Shown here: positions 40,791 through 50,800 of the stretch, piece after piece
How positions within the stretch are numbered: position 1 is the stretch's first letter
Layout: every line of letters starts with the position of its first letter
Source: Neptunomonas antarctica
Lineage (GTDB): Bacteria > Pseudomonadota > Gammaproteobacteria > Pseudomonadales > Balneatricaceae
Assembly (NCBI RefSeq): GCF_001305295.1
Contig: NZ_LJSI01000015.1
Location: 163,181 to 227,180 of the forward strand
DNA length: 64,000 nt
Reading direction: 5' to 3'
The notes under the pieces: model-generated
What the model was told of the DNA's origin: nothing
Seen by the model: only the letters and a program-made list of their open reading frames with translations
Databases searched by the model: none
Program-made: the position numbers and the translations under genes

Positions 40791-41761
40791 TTAGATTTCA
40801 CCACGATACCCCACGGATAGCGGCCAACTTTGATCGACTTAATGGCTTTGCGCTTGGCTACATCAATCACCGTGACATCACCACTAATGCCATTCGTGGT
40901 GAGCAGCAGCGATTGATCAGCATTAAACGCCATATGCCAGACGCGACGGCCTACTAAAATGTAGTCAATCACTTCAAAACTATGTGCATCGATAATGGCG
41001 ATATGGTTAGCCGGGCCAAGTGCCACAAACGCGTATTTGCCATCATCACTCAGCTTGATACCAACCGGTTGCATCTTGTCGGAATGGACACCACGAATCT
41101 TGAACGTCACCTTATGGATAATCTTGCGGCTGGCAACATCAATAACAGACACGGTGCCGCCAATTTCAGAGGTTGCCCAGAGATACTTATTATCTTTGGA
41201 AAACTCAACAAAACGCGGACGCTGGTCGACCAGCGTGTTGTCATACAGCGCCATGGTTTCGGTATCAATCCAGTGCACCATGTTGGTAGTTTCGCTGGTG
41301 TTTACCGCGATCTTACCGTCGGAGCTCACGGCCATACCTTCCGGCTCAACGCCCACATCAATCTGTGCCAGCACCTCATTAGTGTCCGTATCGACGATGG
41401 TCACCAGTGCATCATTTTCATTCGAAATATAGAGATGATGATCATTCGGGTGGAGTGAAAATTGCTCAGGGTCTTCACCGGAGGGTAGTTGTTTGGTGAT
41501 CTTATGTGTTGCCAGATCCATGACCTGTACCGTGTCGGAATCAGACGCGCAGATATACAGCTTAGTTTGATCGTGCGACAGAATAATACCGCGTGGACGT
41601 TTGCCGACATCCAGTGTGGCGGTCACCTCGTAGGTATCCAGGTCGATGACGGAAATCGTGTTGTCCTTCTCGTTGGATACATAAGCAACCTCTGCCAGCG
41701 CGAGGCTACTGAACAGTAGTAAAGAGGCTGTAGCCGCCGCTATCGGTATATTTATTTTCAT
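40787..41761 (-). CDS. Secreted YVTN-type beta-propeller, PQQ-associated
   Basis: 324 residues. Signal peptide about 1-23 (SLALA before the cut). Six to seven 40-45-residue blades with the pattern VSNEKDNTISVIDLDTYEVTATLDVGKRPRGI repeated through the chain. Matches the PQQ-dependent catabolism-associated propeller family (TIGR03866 type). Periplasmic; role unknown, perhaps binding a cofactor or substrate for the ABC system. It starts 13 bases after the binding-protein gene. Confidence 0.88.
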   Translation of the reverse strand: MKINIPIAAATASLLLFSSLALAEVAYVSNEKDNTISVIDLDTYEVTATLDVGKRPRGIILSHDQTKLYICASDSDTVQVMDLATHKITKQLPSGEDPEQFSLHPNDHHLYISNENDALVTIVDTDTNEVLAQIDVGVEPEGMAVSSDGKIAVNTSETTNMVHWIDTETMALYDNTLVDQRPRFVEFSKDNKYLWATSEIGGTVSVIDVASRKIIHKVTFKIRGVHSDKMQPVGIKLSDDGKYAFVALGPANHIAIIDAHSFEVIDYILVGRRVWHMAFNADQSLLLTTNGISGDVTVIDVAKRKAIKSIKVGRYPWGIVVKSK

Positions 41762-41774
41762 TATGACCTCAGGG

Positions 41775-42968
41775 TTAAAAGTTTTTCATCAGGTTGCATT
41801 GGCTTTCTGGTTTATCGAACCCTAGCGTGTCTAGTTCCGATACCGGATGTAAAAAGCCTTCCTGCGGTGATTGGGATACCAGTGAACGCGCATGCACCAA
41901 CGGAATGGGCTGGCGGAGCTGTCCGCTCCAGGCACGGTAACTGAGTTTGCGGCCTTTAAAGCCGGCGAGCTCAAACTGCTCAGAGGCGATAAAGTGTTTG
42001 ATCGCATCTACCTCTGTCTTTTTGGTTCGCGTCACCGCCTCTGCTATAGAGCGTACCGCCAGCCATGCGGCGTAATCCTTGTTATTCATCCATCTATGCG
42101 CCAGCTGATCAAAGCGGCTCTGTAATTGTGCAGCCCCCCATTGTTCCACGACTCTATGCCAGGCAACGGGTGTTAAGCCTTGTGTGCCCACCACGGGCCG
42201 GGGATACCAAGTGTTGTAAAGCACATATTCACCGAAATCACCGCGCTCATCTGCCACCACAACAACATCGTATTCATCTGTCTGGGTAAAAACGGGCATC
42301 TCTTTTTGTGCGCTACGGCGTAAATCGGTATCAAAACTCCAGTGTTTCTCAGCCACAATTTTATGACCAAAGCGTTTCGCGGCACGCTTCATCGCCTCGG
42401 CATAGGCGGTATCTTCAGGCGTTGTACCGGTAATCATCAACCAGCGTGTAAGGCGTTTTACTTGCAGCCATTGAGCCAGAGCATCGGTGAGCATGGCGCG
42501 GCTGGGAATCGTATGCAGCAGATTGCTCACACAGTCGGTGGTACGTAATGCATCATCTTGTGTCCCGGCGTTAAAGAATAACGCCTGATCACCTAATTGC
42601 TGAGCCAGCAGTTGTAGCTCTTTTGCGGGTATATCGGTGACAAAAAAGCGAATGCCACGGCTATAGAGTGTGGCGGCCTGTTCTGAAATAGCCGAAAAAT
42701 CCTGACTGACTACCTGACTTAACTGATATTTCTGATTAAGAAACCGCCCTGTAGTGTTGCTGTCCTGAATGGCTAACTCCGCACCCCGTTGGCCAGAATC
42801 TTCCGGAATAGGAAATATATTAGAGAGCACCGGGCCTTGATCTTGTACCAGCTTAAGATAAGCGATTTCTATTGTTTGAGAAGAGGCTTGAGCATAGAGA
42901 GGCCCCGAATAAAATCCGGATAATGAAAGCAGTGATGTCATCAGTAATCTAGTGAGGTGTTTTTTCAT
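41775..42968 (-). CDS. Periplasmic ABC substrate-binding protein, PQQ-associated
   Basis: 397 residues. Signal peptide about 1-26 (ending YAQA). Type I periplasmic-binding fold like the branched-chain amino-acid receptors (TIGR03863 type), with LVQDQGPVLSNIFPIPEDSGQRGAELAIQDSN after the signal. First gene of the four-gene PQQ-ABC operon. Ligand unknown. It ends close to a divergent secreted protein gene, which probably shares the regulatory region. Confidence 0.88.
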   Translation of the reverse strand: MKKHLTRLLMTSLLSLSGFYSGPLYAQASSQTIEIAYLKLVQDQGPVLSNIFPIPEDSGQRGAELAIQDSNTTGRFLNQKYQLSQVVSQDFSAISEQAATLYSRGIRFFVTDIPAKELQLLAQQLGDQALFFNAGTQDDALRTTDCVSNLLHTIPSRAMLTDALAQWLQVKRLTRWLMITGTTPEDTAYAEAMKRAAKRFGHKIVAEKHWSFDTDLRRSAQKEMPVFTQTDEYDVVVVADERGDFGEYVLYNTWYPRPVVGTQGLTPVAWHRVVEQWGAAQLQSRFDQLAHRWMNNKDYAAWLAVRSIAEAVTRTKKTEVDAIKHFIASEQFELAGFKGRKLSYRAWSGQLRQPIPLVHARSLVSQSPQEGFLHPVSELDTLGFDKPESQCNLMKNF

Positions 42969-43176
42969 AATGCTATTACGTTAACCTTCCTTGTATTTTT
43001 ATTATCGCGCTATTAACTAAGGTCGTCAGTCATTAAGCCAGCTTAAGGCGTAACAGGCCAAGACGAAATATGAAAAAAGTACGAAACTTTTAGTACTGAA
43101 GTAGTATTTTTTTGAATGCTGGTGGGGCTAGCATAGAGTTTTATCGGTTAGATAATCGTTATCGGAGGGTGTTGTC

Positions 43177-43776
43177 ATGCTGTTGCGAAAGTATATGTCG
43201 GTGGTTATGTGGATAGGTCTGGTGCTCACGGCCTCTCTCAGTACTAGTATCAGTGCAGGCGCGGCGGCTGTCGAAGCGGTTGTTGAAGTGCGCCCGATTA
43301 TTCTTTTTAACGCCGCTACCGGCGAAGAGCGGACGATCGGATCTCTGATGCTTGAGCAAGACGAAGCGGCAGGATCATGGACGTTTGAGGTGGTACTGGA
43401 TGAGTCACAATTTACCGATAAATTTCTTTCCATGCGGCCTTTTAAATGTCTGGAGAAAGGCACCGAGCTATTGTGTCACCTGCCGTATACCTATGAAAAT
43501 AAATACAGCATCACAGCGGACGATCTCACTGATCTTGAATACAGCTTATTATTTATCCGTAAAGCCGCAAAAGATTATGGAATAGACCCCTGGGATGGCA
43601 CCTACTACCGGCTGAAATGGACGCAATCAGGTGGGTTAGAGGGGCAGTTACATGAAGTGAATCTTAATCTGCTGGCGGCACCCCCTGAAAAGGGTAACCT
43701 GCGTCCTATCGTGGCAGAGGATCTGTATGAAGTTGATCCGCAGGTACACTGGCTGCCGGGCATTCGTATTGAGTAA
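43177..43776 (+). CDS. Secreted protein of unknown function beside the PQQ-ABC operon
   Basis: 199 residues. Signal peptide about 1-30 (ending AGAAA). The mature part begins VEVRPIILFNAATGEERTIGSLMLEQD, has two cysteines (FKCLEKGTELLCHLPY) that could form a disulfide, and is otherwise without motif. CGGAGGG precedes the ATG. Divergent from the binding protein across 208 bp. I do not recognise a family; a periplasmic role in alcohol catabolism is inferred only from the neighbours. Confidence 0.75.
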   Translation: MLLRKYMSVVMWIGLVLTASLSTSISAGAAAVEAVVEVRPIILFNAATGEERTIGSLMLEQDEAAGSWTFEVVLDESQFTDKFLSMRPFKCLEKGTELLCHLPYTYENKYSITADDLTDLEYSLLFIRKAAKDYGIDPWDGTYYRLKWTQSGGLEGQLHEVNLNLLAAPPEKGNLRPIVAEDLYEVDPQVHWLPGIRIE

Positions 43777-44001
43777 AAACGAGGCTTTCTGTGTGAATCG
43801 AAGACCCCGTGTGAAGTACCGCGCTAGCATTCGTTTTCATCACATCGGACAAAATACCTGTTCACGATGATAATCCAGATATTCCTGATGTTGAGCGTGC
43901 AATTTGATTCTCATTGCGTCATGAATGCCAAGGATATTGGGGGTGATGATCATTCAGTATTCGTTTTGAAATAAACGTCCGTAGTACTACTTGAAATTCT
44001 T

Positions 44002-44331
44002 CTAACTCGCTAGTTTCTTAAACATCGCACCTAAAGCTTCACCTAACAGTGGAGGTACGGCATTTCCTACTTGCGTGTACTTCGGGCAGCTTTGCTTTCT
44101 CAGAACCCTTCCAGTTGTATAAGGTCCTTTAAATTCATAATGATCAGGAAAGGATTGGAGTCGGGCCATTTCCCTTACAGTTAAAATTCTCGGCTCACTA
44201 TAGTGTAAAATATCATCTGGCAATGTTGTAACTGTCGCAGAAGGAGCGTCTTCATCAGGAGGGGTTAATGCGTGTTTTTTCGTGCCATAAGCTTCAGATA
44301 GATTCCAACCAATTATGTAATTACACCTCAT
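44002..44331 (-). pseudogene. C5-cytosine DNA methyltransferase, C-terminal remnant
   Basis: About 109 codons holding only the end of a C5 methyltransferase: motif IX region (ILTVREMARLQSFPD) and motif X (KYTQVGNAVPPLLG). Catalytic motifs I, IV, VI and VIII are missing, so it cannot be active. The tail is close to that of the intact methyltransferase at 56-58 kb (both have LTVREMAR-QSFPD and YTQVGNAVPPLLG). Upstream on the same strand lies an IS3 orfA remnant, suggesting truncation by an insertion. Confidence 0.85.
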
Positions 44332-44346
44332 GATTCAATGAATTAG

Positions 44347-44477
44347 TCAATTAGGGCCTCTTTCTGAGTGTTCTAATGCTTCGATTGCAACGTCAGTGAT
44401 GGATATGTCAGATTGAAGGGATAGGGCACACGCTTCGCGCTTGTCCTCGGCGGAAAATTTTTTCGTAAATTAGACAT
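44347..44477 (-). pseudogene. IS3-family orfA (helix-turn-helix) remnant
   Basis: Reading on the minus strand from ATG at 44477, MSNLRK then, after a one-base frameshift in an A-run, KFSAEDKREACALSLQSDIS and ITDVAIEALEHSERGPN to a stop. The KKFSAE(F)KREAV pattern is the start of IS3-type orfA transposase proteins. Broken by frameshift and cut short (131 bases). Confidence 0.65.
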
Positions 44478-44480
44478 GTA

Positions 44481-44524
44481 GATACCTAGTTAAGAGATAG
44501 ATTATCTACTCTTAACTAGGTATC
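44481..44524. repeat. 44-base near-perfect hairpin
   Basis: Arms GATACCTAGTTAAGAG (44481-44496) and CTCTTAACTAGGTATC (44509-44524), with the inner TAGAT/ATCTA also pairing, leaving one bulged A and a single-base loop. Ten of its bases (ATACCTAGTT) recur at 56282-56291 in front of the intact methyltransferase gene. Confidence 0.9.
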
Positions 44525-44611
44525 CGGTAAATCGGGGTGAAACCAGATTACCCTTTGACTTGGTATAGAACATTCAAATTAGATGTTCTGATTTGGTTTA
44601 TTTAGTTAACT

Positions 44612-44626
44612 TGTCAATACTTGACA
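44612..44626. promoter_or_regulatory. Palindrome upstream of the defence operon
   Basis: TGTCAA-TAC-TTGACA, perfect 6-bp arms, about 190 bases before the 998-residue protein gene. Possible operator. Confidence 0.4.
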
Positions 44627-44776
44627 GGTCGCTCATCACTTTGCCCATTACTTAAAGTGAAATATGGCAAATAGTCTAATTAGTAAGTTGCTACATTTAG
44701 GGTGAGAATAAGTACAGAATCTTGGCTGGACGTGACCGCTTCATGCTGTCTGTAGCTAAGTTAAAGGAATTTAATC

Positions 44777-44796
44777 GCAGTTTCTCTAGAAACTGC
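44777..44796. promoter_or_regulatory. Palindrome just before the defence operon start
   Basis: GCAGTTTC-TCTA-GAAACTGC, perfect 8-bp arms, ending 19 bases before the ATG at 44816 and just before its GGAA ribosome site. Could be an operator or an mRNA hairpin that limits translation. Confidence 0.5.
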
Positions 44797-44815
44797 AGAT
44801 GTATATGGAAATCGT

Positions 44816-47812
44816 ATGTCGTTATTTACCGAGTGGAACTCATTGTTGCTTGAAGAATATTTTTCACCTGCTAAAGCTGATCAAGATGTTTGGATTCCTA
44901 CAACTAGACTTGAACTTGAAGGAATTGGTGTTCATAAAGGCGGGGCAAATGGGTTGGTCGAAGCGGTTAAGCAAGGGCCTGCGTGGTTTCATGGGTCAGG
45001 TGATGTTGCGAAAAAAGCTCAAGAATTGGTTAGGCAACGATTAACCTCTAGAAATCACCCTGATGGGTATAGTTATCATGATAGCGATATCAATGTATAT
45101 CAAGACTCAAAAGCGCCACCATATTTGCCATATATAGCATTATGGGTGCTTTCTCGATCCGAAGCAGGAGAGTCAGGTTTCTATGCAAAAGTAAGTGAGT
45201 TGGTCTGCGATCCATTCCTTAATAATAGTAATACTAGACAGCAAATGGAATATGTATGGGCTGATTTAGAACATTGGTCTATAGATCAACAAAAAGGAAG
45301 ATTTGGCAAGTTCAAGCTCAATGTGCTCGGAAAGCATAGATTTGTGGGCATGGCATACGCTCAAACAATGGTCACTCATAAGGATATGGATGGCATAAGT
45401 AGTTTATTTGGTAGCTGTAGGTTACATCCTGGACAAGCTTTGGATAATTCTCATTTTATGCAACTGCTAGAGCATGGTCAGAACTCAAATTTTTTAAGTG
45501 CAGGGCTTAAGGCTGCAATGGGAAAGGAGGATTACTGGAATCACCTAAAGCAATTATTAAGTATCTATCTTGAGTTCTGGGATGGACGTGTGCCAAAACG
45601 AACAAACGTTAGTAGTGGCGTATCAAACAAACAAGTTGAGTTTCAACAAGGCGAGAACGACGAATTATCAATCATCCTGCAATTGAAGAACTCTGGGGAA
45701 TCCCTTTGTTGGGAAGTAGGTTGGCGCCTTCCTGCTGTTGTGACAGGTCTATGCTATGCAATTAAAGTGGATGATGGTGAAGAAACAGAGGCTAAGCTAG
45801 AGGTTGCAGGAACCCATATTCACTGTGTTTCTTCTGTAAATCAGAATGACGCGAGACGTGCGCTAGGTCAGTCAGCTAGAAAAGAAGTTGATTCAACCTT
45901 GTCTTATGCGGGAAGCGATGGGGAGCGCAATGAAAGAAAAATTTACTTACGGCATGATAAGGTTCGGGTCTTGGTAGAGGACAAACCGGATCCCTCACTT
46001 CACGACTCATATCTTGAGCGTGAAATGCCGTTAAAGGGTCCTGTCTACCTTCTATATTCCCGCATTGAATATTTAAATTTAGAGCTGTTTCTAGAAAACG
46101 AAGAAATAAAGCATGAGTTGTTATATATAGATGGTCTGCCAGACGATTGGAGCCTTATTTGTATCAATTGCACTGAGAACCTAACGCCTGAACAGCGGGC
46201 TGTGATAGTTGATGAAGAGCCTGTTGCTCTCGCTAAGGCTCGCATCAGGCTTGTTGGAGGAAAGCCCGTTATAGGGGCAGGCAGCAAGAAATACGCATAT
46301 TACGATTTGCCCCTTGTTGAGTTAGAAGCTCCTGTCGGCGCTGAGCTGACATCTGCCGGGTTGACCTTTGAAGAGCTGGTCAATGCTGATAATGGTTGCG
46401 TAAGACGATTTAAATATAGTCTGGATGATGGGAGCGTGTGCGCTTTCAAAATCAAAGCACAACTCGGTGATGAGATATTGTGTACTGCAGGTTTACAGGT
46501 GTTGGCTGCTGGGGGGGTATCGTCTACACACCGTCCCCATTTTTCTATCGATAATTTTGGAAGGCCATTGGCTAATGCTAACGGTCTTTGTGGTGCGATT
46601 ATTGGTGATACACAAGCTGGTGATCTTGACTTAGGTGTTGATTACTTTCACGTGGATGAAAAAGCGCTCGTTAATTCAAATGGAATAGATGTTTGGGAGT
46701 GCATGGAATTAAATGTTTCATCCCAGTTTCTTGATTCAATAGCTCTAACCATTAGAGGCTCTATGACCTATGGCGTGGCGCGTGATCAAATCAGGCGCCT
46801 TGCCAGTAATATAGGCATTGATGATATTGAACCCGCACTTTTGATACGCGAACTTAGACGTAGGGGGCATGTTGAAATAGAAACTGATGTCAAAGGCCAT
46901 ATGGTTAGGATATTTGCTGTACCTCCAACGCTCTATAGCCTACCTATCAAAGATGCTGAGCAGCGCCAGTTGTATGGTATTTGTGGAAGCCTAAGGCTAC
47001 AACAATGGAAAGAGCTTGCGCAAGCAGCGGGTATCAGGGCTTTTGTTGAGATAGAGCCGTCATACAATTTCCCCGTTGTTCGTATTGCCCCTGATGGACA
47101 GTCAGCGATCAGTTCAATCGCAAAGTCTGCAAATTTTCTGGTAGTAGCTTTACCCGTTAAGCAATTATCTCAATGGTTGGGCTCTGTTAAGGAACTAAAG
47201 GAGAATCTCTCATGGTACCACGAGCAAGGTTTCACGCCTAATTACTTGGAGAAATTGAACCCAGTTTCAGGCAAGTTTAGTGCTGAAGAAAACATTTTGG
47301 TTGATTCTGATCGGAAATTTGAACTATTTAGGTATGAAGATCCGCAGATACAAGGGCTACGTGTTTATAAACTAGGTAGAAATCTTGGGGATGGTTTTTC
47401 AAAATATAGCTTTATTCAGGATTCAAGGTGGGGAGTATGGATGGCTGTTAGCGCCTTTGCTGAGTACGTTAATACCATAGGCTTTTTCGTCGATGCCAGT
47501 CCTTGGCCAATCTATTACGATAGCGTCAACGGTTGTTTATGGTTACCGGCAAGAATGGAACCACCTTTCGTTATAGAGCGAGCTTTAACACTCTGTGCGG
47601 GTACTGGGCCTATTGTAATGCAAGCTCTAGGTAAGGCGGACGGCGACTCAATTTTACTTTCTGAAAAAGGACTGCACATGATTGGCAAGGTAAGCTCCGT
47701 GTACTACGACATGGCTGATGGTAAATGGCTTTGTTATCGCTGGGTTCCAGAGGTAATTGCTAGGCATGTTGCACACTTGCTTGGTGGTGAACTTAGAGCT
47801 TTCGGATGTTGA
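44816..47812 (+). CDS. Large protein of unknown fold, DruH-like candidate
   Basis: 998 residues, no signal peptide or membrane segment. It begins WNSLLLEEYFSPAKADQDVWIPTTRLELEG and is mostly beta-rich with a winged-helix-like stretch near residues 660-700 (TYGVARDQIRRLASNIGIDDIEPALLIRELRRRGH). No catalytic motif seen. It lies 29 bases before a very large DUF1998 helicase, which is the two-gene layout of Druantia type III (DruH then DruE). I assign it by that context, not by recognising the sequence. ATG at 44816 has GGAA upstream. Confidence 0.6.
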   Translation: MSLFTEWNSLLLEEYFSPAKADQDVWIPTTRLELEGIGVHKGGANGLVEAVKQGPAWFHGSGDVAKKAQELVRQRLTSRNHPDGYSYHDSDINVYQDSKAPPYLPYIALWVLSRSEAGESGFYAKVSELVCDPFLNNSNTRQQMEYVWADLEHWSIDQQKGRFGKFKLNVLGKHRFVGMAYAQTMVTHKDMDGISSLFGSCRLHPGQALDNSHFMQLLEHGQNSNFLSAGLKAAMGKEDYWNHLKQLLSIYLEFWDGRVPKRTNVSSGVSNKQVEFQQGENDELSIILQLKNSGESLCWEVGWRLPAVVTGLCYAIKVDDGEETEAKLEVAGTHIHCVSSVNQNDARRALGQSARKEVDSTLSYAGSDGERNERKIYLRHDKVRVLVEDKPDPSLHDSYLEREMPLKGPVYLLYSRIEYLNLELFLENEEIKHELLYIDGLPDDWSLICINCTENLTPEQRAVIVDEEPVALAKARIRLVGGKPVIGAGSKKYAYYDLPLVELEAPVGAELTSAGLTFEELVNADNGCVRRFKYSLDDGSVCAFKIKAQLGDEILCTAGLQVLAAGGVSSTHRPHFSIDNFGRPLANANGLCGAIIGDTQAGDLDLGVDYFHVDEKALVNSNGIDVWECMELNVSSQFLDSIALTIRGSMTYGVARDQIRRLASNIGIDDIEPALLIRELRRRGHVEIETDVKGHMVRIFAVPPTLYSLPIKDAEQRQLYGICGSLRLQQWKELAQAAGIRAFVEIEPSYNFPVVRIAPDGQSAISSIAKSANFLVVALPVKQLSQWLGSVKELKENLSWYHEQGFTPNYLEKLNPVSGKFSAEENILVDSDRKFELFRYEDPQIQGLRVYKLGRNLGDGFSKYSFIQDSRWGVWMAVSAFAEYVNTIGFFVDASPWPIYYDSVNGCLWLPARMEPPFVIERALTLCAGTGPIVMQALGKADGDSILLSEKGLHMIGKVSSVYYDMADGKWLCYRWVPEVIARHVAHLLGGELRAFGC

Positions 47813-47841
47813 ACCGTGTTGACGAAATTTAAGGATTGAAA

Positions 47842-50800
47842 ATGTCAGTAAGTATAGATAAAGATCCCATCGGGGCTTGGGAAAGTCTGCAAGATCATTT
47901 GAAAAAGTATGTAAAGTCGGCATTCGGGACTAACTCCAAATCATTTGAGGAAGAACGCCAGTGCTTGCTAGATACGCCAGGGGTATTTTTTCAGGAGCCT
48001 TACTTAGAAGTATTACCCGCGTATGTGTCAGGTAAAAAACTGGAAGAACTAAATACGCTAGACCTGCCTGCTATGCCTCAAGACGCCATAGATGCTTTTT
48101 GTAAAGTGGCTGGTGCATCACTTATCCCAAGCGATATGTATTTGTACAAGCATCAAGAGGTGATGTTGACAAAAGCTATGGGCGAGGAAAGGAAGCACTG
48201 TGTTGTTGTGACCGGTACAGGTTCTGGGAAGACTGAGGCTTTTTTACTACCGGTGCTGGCATCAATCATTAATGAGGCTAAAAGGAAATGGGATGCGCCT
48301 GCTGCTCTACATGGAAAGTGGCCGACGAAAATTTCATGGAAAGACAGCCGAAAAGCAATTAGAAAAGAGACTCGAACGCCAGCTGTTCGAGCTTTATTGC
48401 TATACCCAATGAATGCATTGGTGGAAGATCAAATTTCAAGGCTTAGAGCCGCGTTGGATTCTGATGAATCGCATAACGCTATGAATGATGCTTTAGGCGG
48501 TAATCGGATTCGATTTGGTAGATACAATGGTTCTACACCGGTTTCAGGACATCCTTTTAAAGCGGATGGGAGTGCTAACACTTCCAAGATAGCAGACCTC
48601 AGGAAAAAAATTGAGGAGGCAAGGAGAGAATATGAAGATTACAAGGGGCGGTTAGGTATTGCTCGGAACGCTCTAGCAGAAGTCAACCGTGAAGGGGATG
48701 AAATTCGAATAGCAGTTGCGGAAAAAGAATTAGAGACCCTTTTGGAACAGAGAGATTTTATTCCGAACATGGAAGCGGGTGCTTGTGAGATGTTTCATCG
48801 CTGGGAGATGCAGGATTCACCACCAGATTTACTCATCACCAATGTGAGTATGTTGTCTATCATGCTGATGCGTCATGAAGACACGCGAGTAGAAGAAGAT
48901 AGGGCCGATTCCCAGATTTTTGATGCTACCAAGCAATGGCTTGATGAAGATAGAGAAAATCATGTTTTCCAACTGGTCGTTGATGAGTTGCATTTATACC
49001 GTGGATCCTCAGGAACAGAGGTGGGTTACTTACTCCGGTTGTTGATGGATCGACTGGGGCTGTCGCCGGACAGTAAGCAACTCCAAATTTTAGCGTCGAG
49101 TGCCTCTCTTGATGATGACGATGAGTCATATGATTTTCTGGGCGGTATGTTTGGTTTAACTCCAGCTGAAGCTAAAGAACGCTTTCATATTGAAAGCGGT
49201 GAGTCTATGTATTCAGGCGATGGGCTAAATAGAAGCCTTACCGATACCGTCGATACTGCCTGCGTACAATTAGGTGTATCTCTAGATATGGATGAAGAAC
49301 CTGATGATCGTCTAGTGACGGAGCTGGTAACGGCTAATAATATGGAGGCGGTGGCGTACAGTTTTCTTGATAGTACTAGCAATCGCTTTACTTCATTGTC
49401 ATTAGAGAAACTAATGACAATGTGGTTTCCAAATTTACAACCGAAAGAGAAAGAGGTCGCCACAAGAGGCTTGCTTTATGCGTTGGGGCGGGCAACGGCT
49501 CTTCAAAATCAGGGAAAGAGTTTCATTGCTGAGATTTTACCTAGGCTGCGTTTTCACTGGATGGCCAAGAATATTGACGGTCTCTGGGCCACAGCCGATT
49601 TATCGCGAGGAGGGGACAAGGAGCGGAGGGTCGGTAGGCTGTTACCAGAGCCAAGGATCGCTTTAGAAGGTAAACGAGTCTTAGAGGTTCTTTACTGTGA
49701 GTGTTGCGGTACGCAGTTATTGGCAGGTTACAAAATGCGGTCTGGTGGTACTGTGCCTAACCCAAAATATGAACTCGCTCCTATGCCTTCCGCTATTGAA
49801 AGTATGCCTGAGGCAGCTCCACAAGGGCGCACGGATATGCAACGTTACCAAAAACTTGGCGTTGTATATTTATTGCCTGATCAGTATCCAAACGTAGACG
49901 ATTTAACATGGTTACAAGGCTCAGTTGAACGAAAATTACACGATGGTCGTGTAGGTAATCCTTGCAAAACAGCTGAATCCGCATGGAAAATTGCTTCGAT
50001 TGATCCGCGTACAGGGATCGTTGAGGTTGGGGTTGATAATCCAGAAAAAGTTAAATGCTTATGGTTTAGTGCTGACGATAAAGACTGGGAGGAACAATAT
50101 CAATTACCGGCAATGCCGCAAATGTGCCCATCTTGTCATACAAGTTATTCAGAACGGCAGGGCGGTAAACCATCACCTATTAGGGCTTTTGCAACGGGTT
50201 TAGACCAAATGTCTTTGTTACTTGCAAAGCATCTGATGTCGATATTACCAAATCAATCCAGAAAACTCGTCGCATTTTCAGATAGCCGACAAGCAGCGGC
50301 AAAATTGGCCAACGGTGTAGAGTCTGGTCAATGGGATAGCCTGTTGCAGTATTTTATTCTAGACGAAATACGCCAAAGATCGGCAGGTTCAATAGAGGGA
50401 ATAAAAAAGGTTATTCTAGAAAAAGTTAAACAAGATGATGAAAATGGCGTAGATGCGATTATTGAGGAAGAAAATGATAGTCAGGTGCAGGATGAATTAA
50501 AAGCGTTCGCTAACGCTGCGGAGTCAGTAATTTTCAAACCTAAGCGAGCTACTTTCGATGAAAAATCACATGTCGAACGCATTGAAAATTATAAGTCTGG
50601 TTATGTCAGGGTAGATAGTTTTTTACACCCTGTAAGTGATCAGTGTCGGGATTTACCCGTGATCTGGAAAAGAATGCTAAAGCTTGGTATAAATCCTGCC
50701 GGCTCAGGTGTGGATGTTAAGTATGCCCAGCTAGATAGCGATGAATTTGGATGGGTAGAACTTATCAATTTTGATGAGACTTTATTAGCTGAGAACCTAA

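Larger units (their letters stand above)
44332..44815. other. 484-bp region between the methyltransferase remnant and the defence operon
   Basis: AT-rich. Holds an IS3 orfA remnant, a 44-base hairpin, and two short palindromes in front of the large operon. No intact gene seen. Confidence 0.6.

Noticed and set aside
44799..45044. 81-codon frame starting just before the 998-residue protein
   Set aside because: Overlaps the main gene out of frame and has no separate ribosome site or motif.
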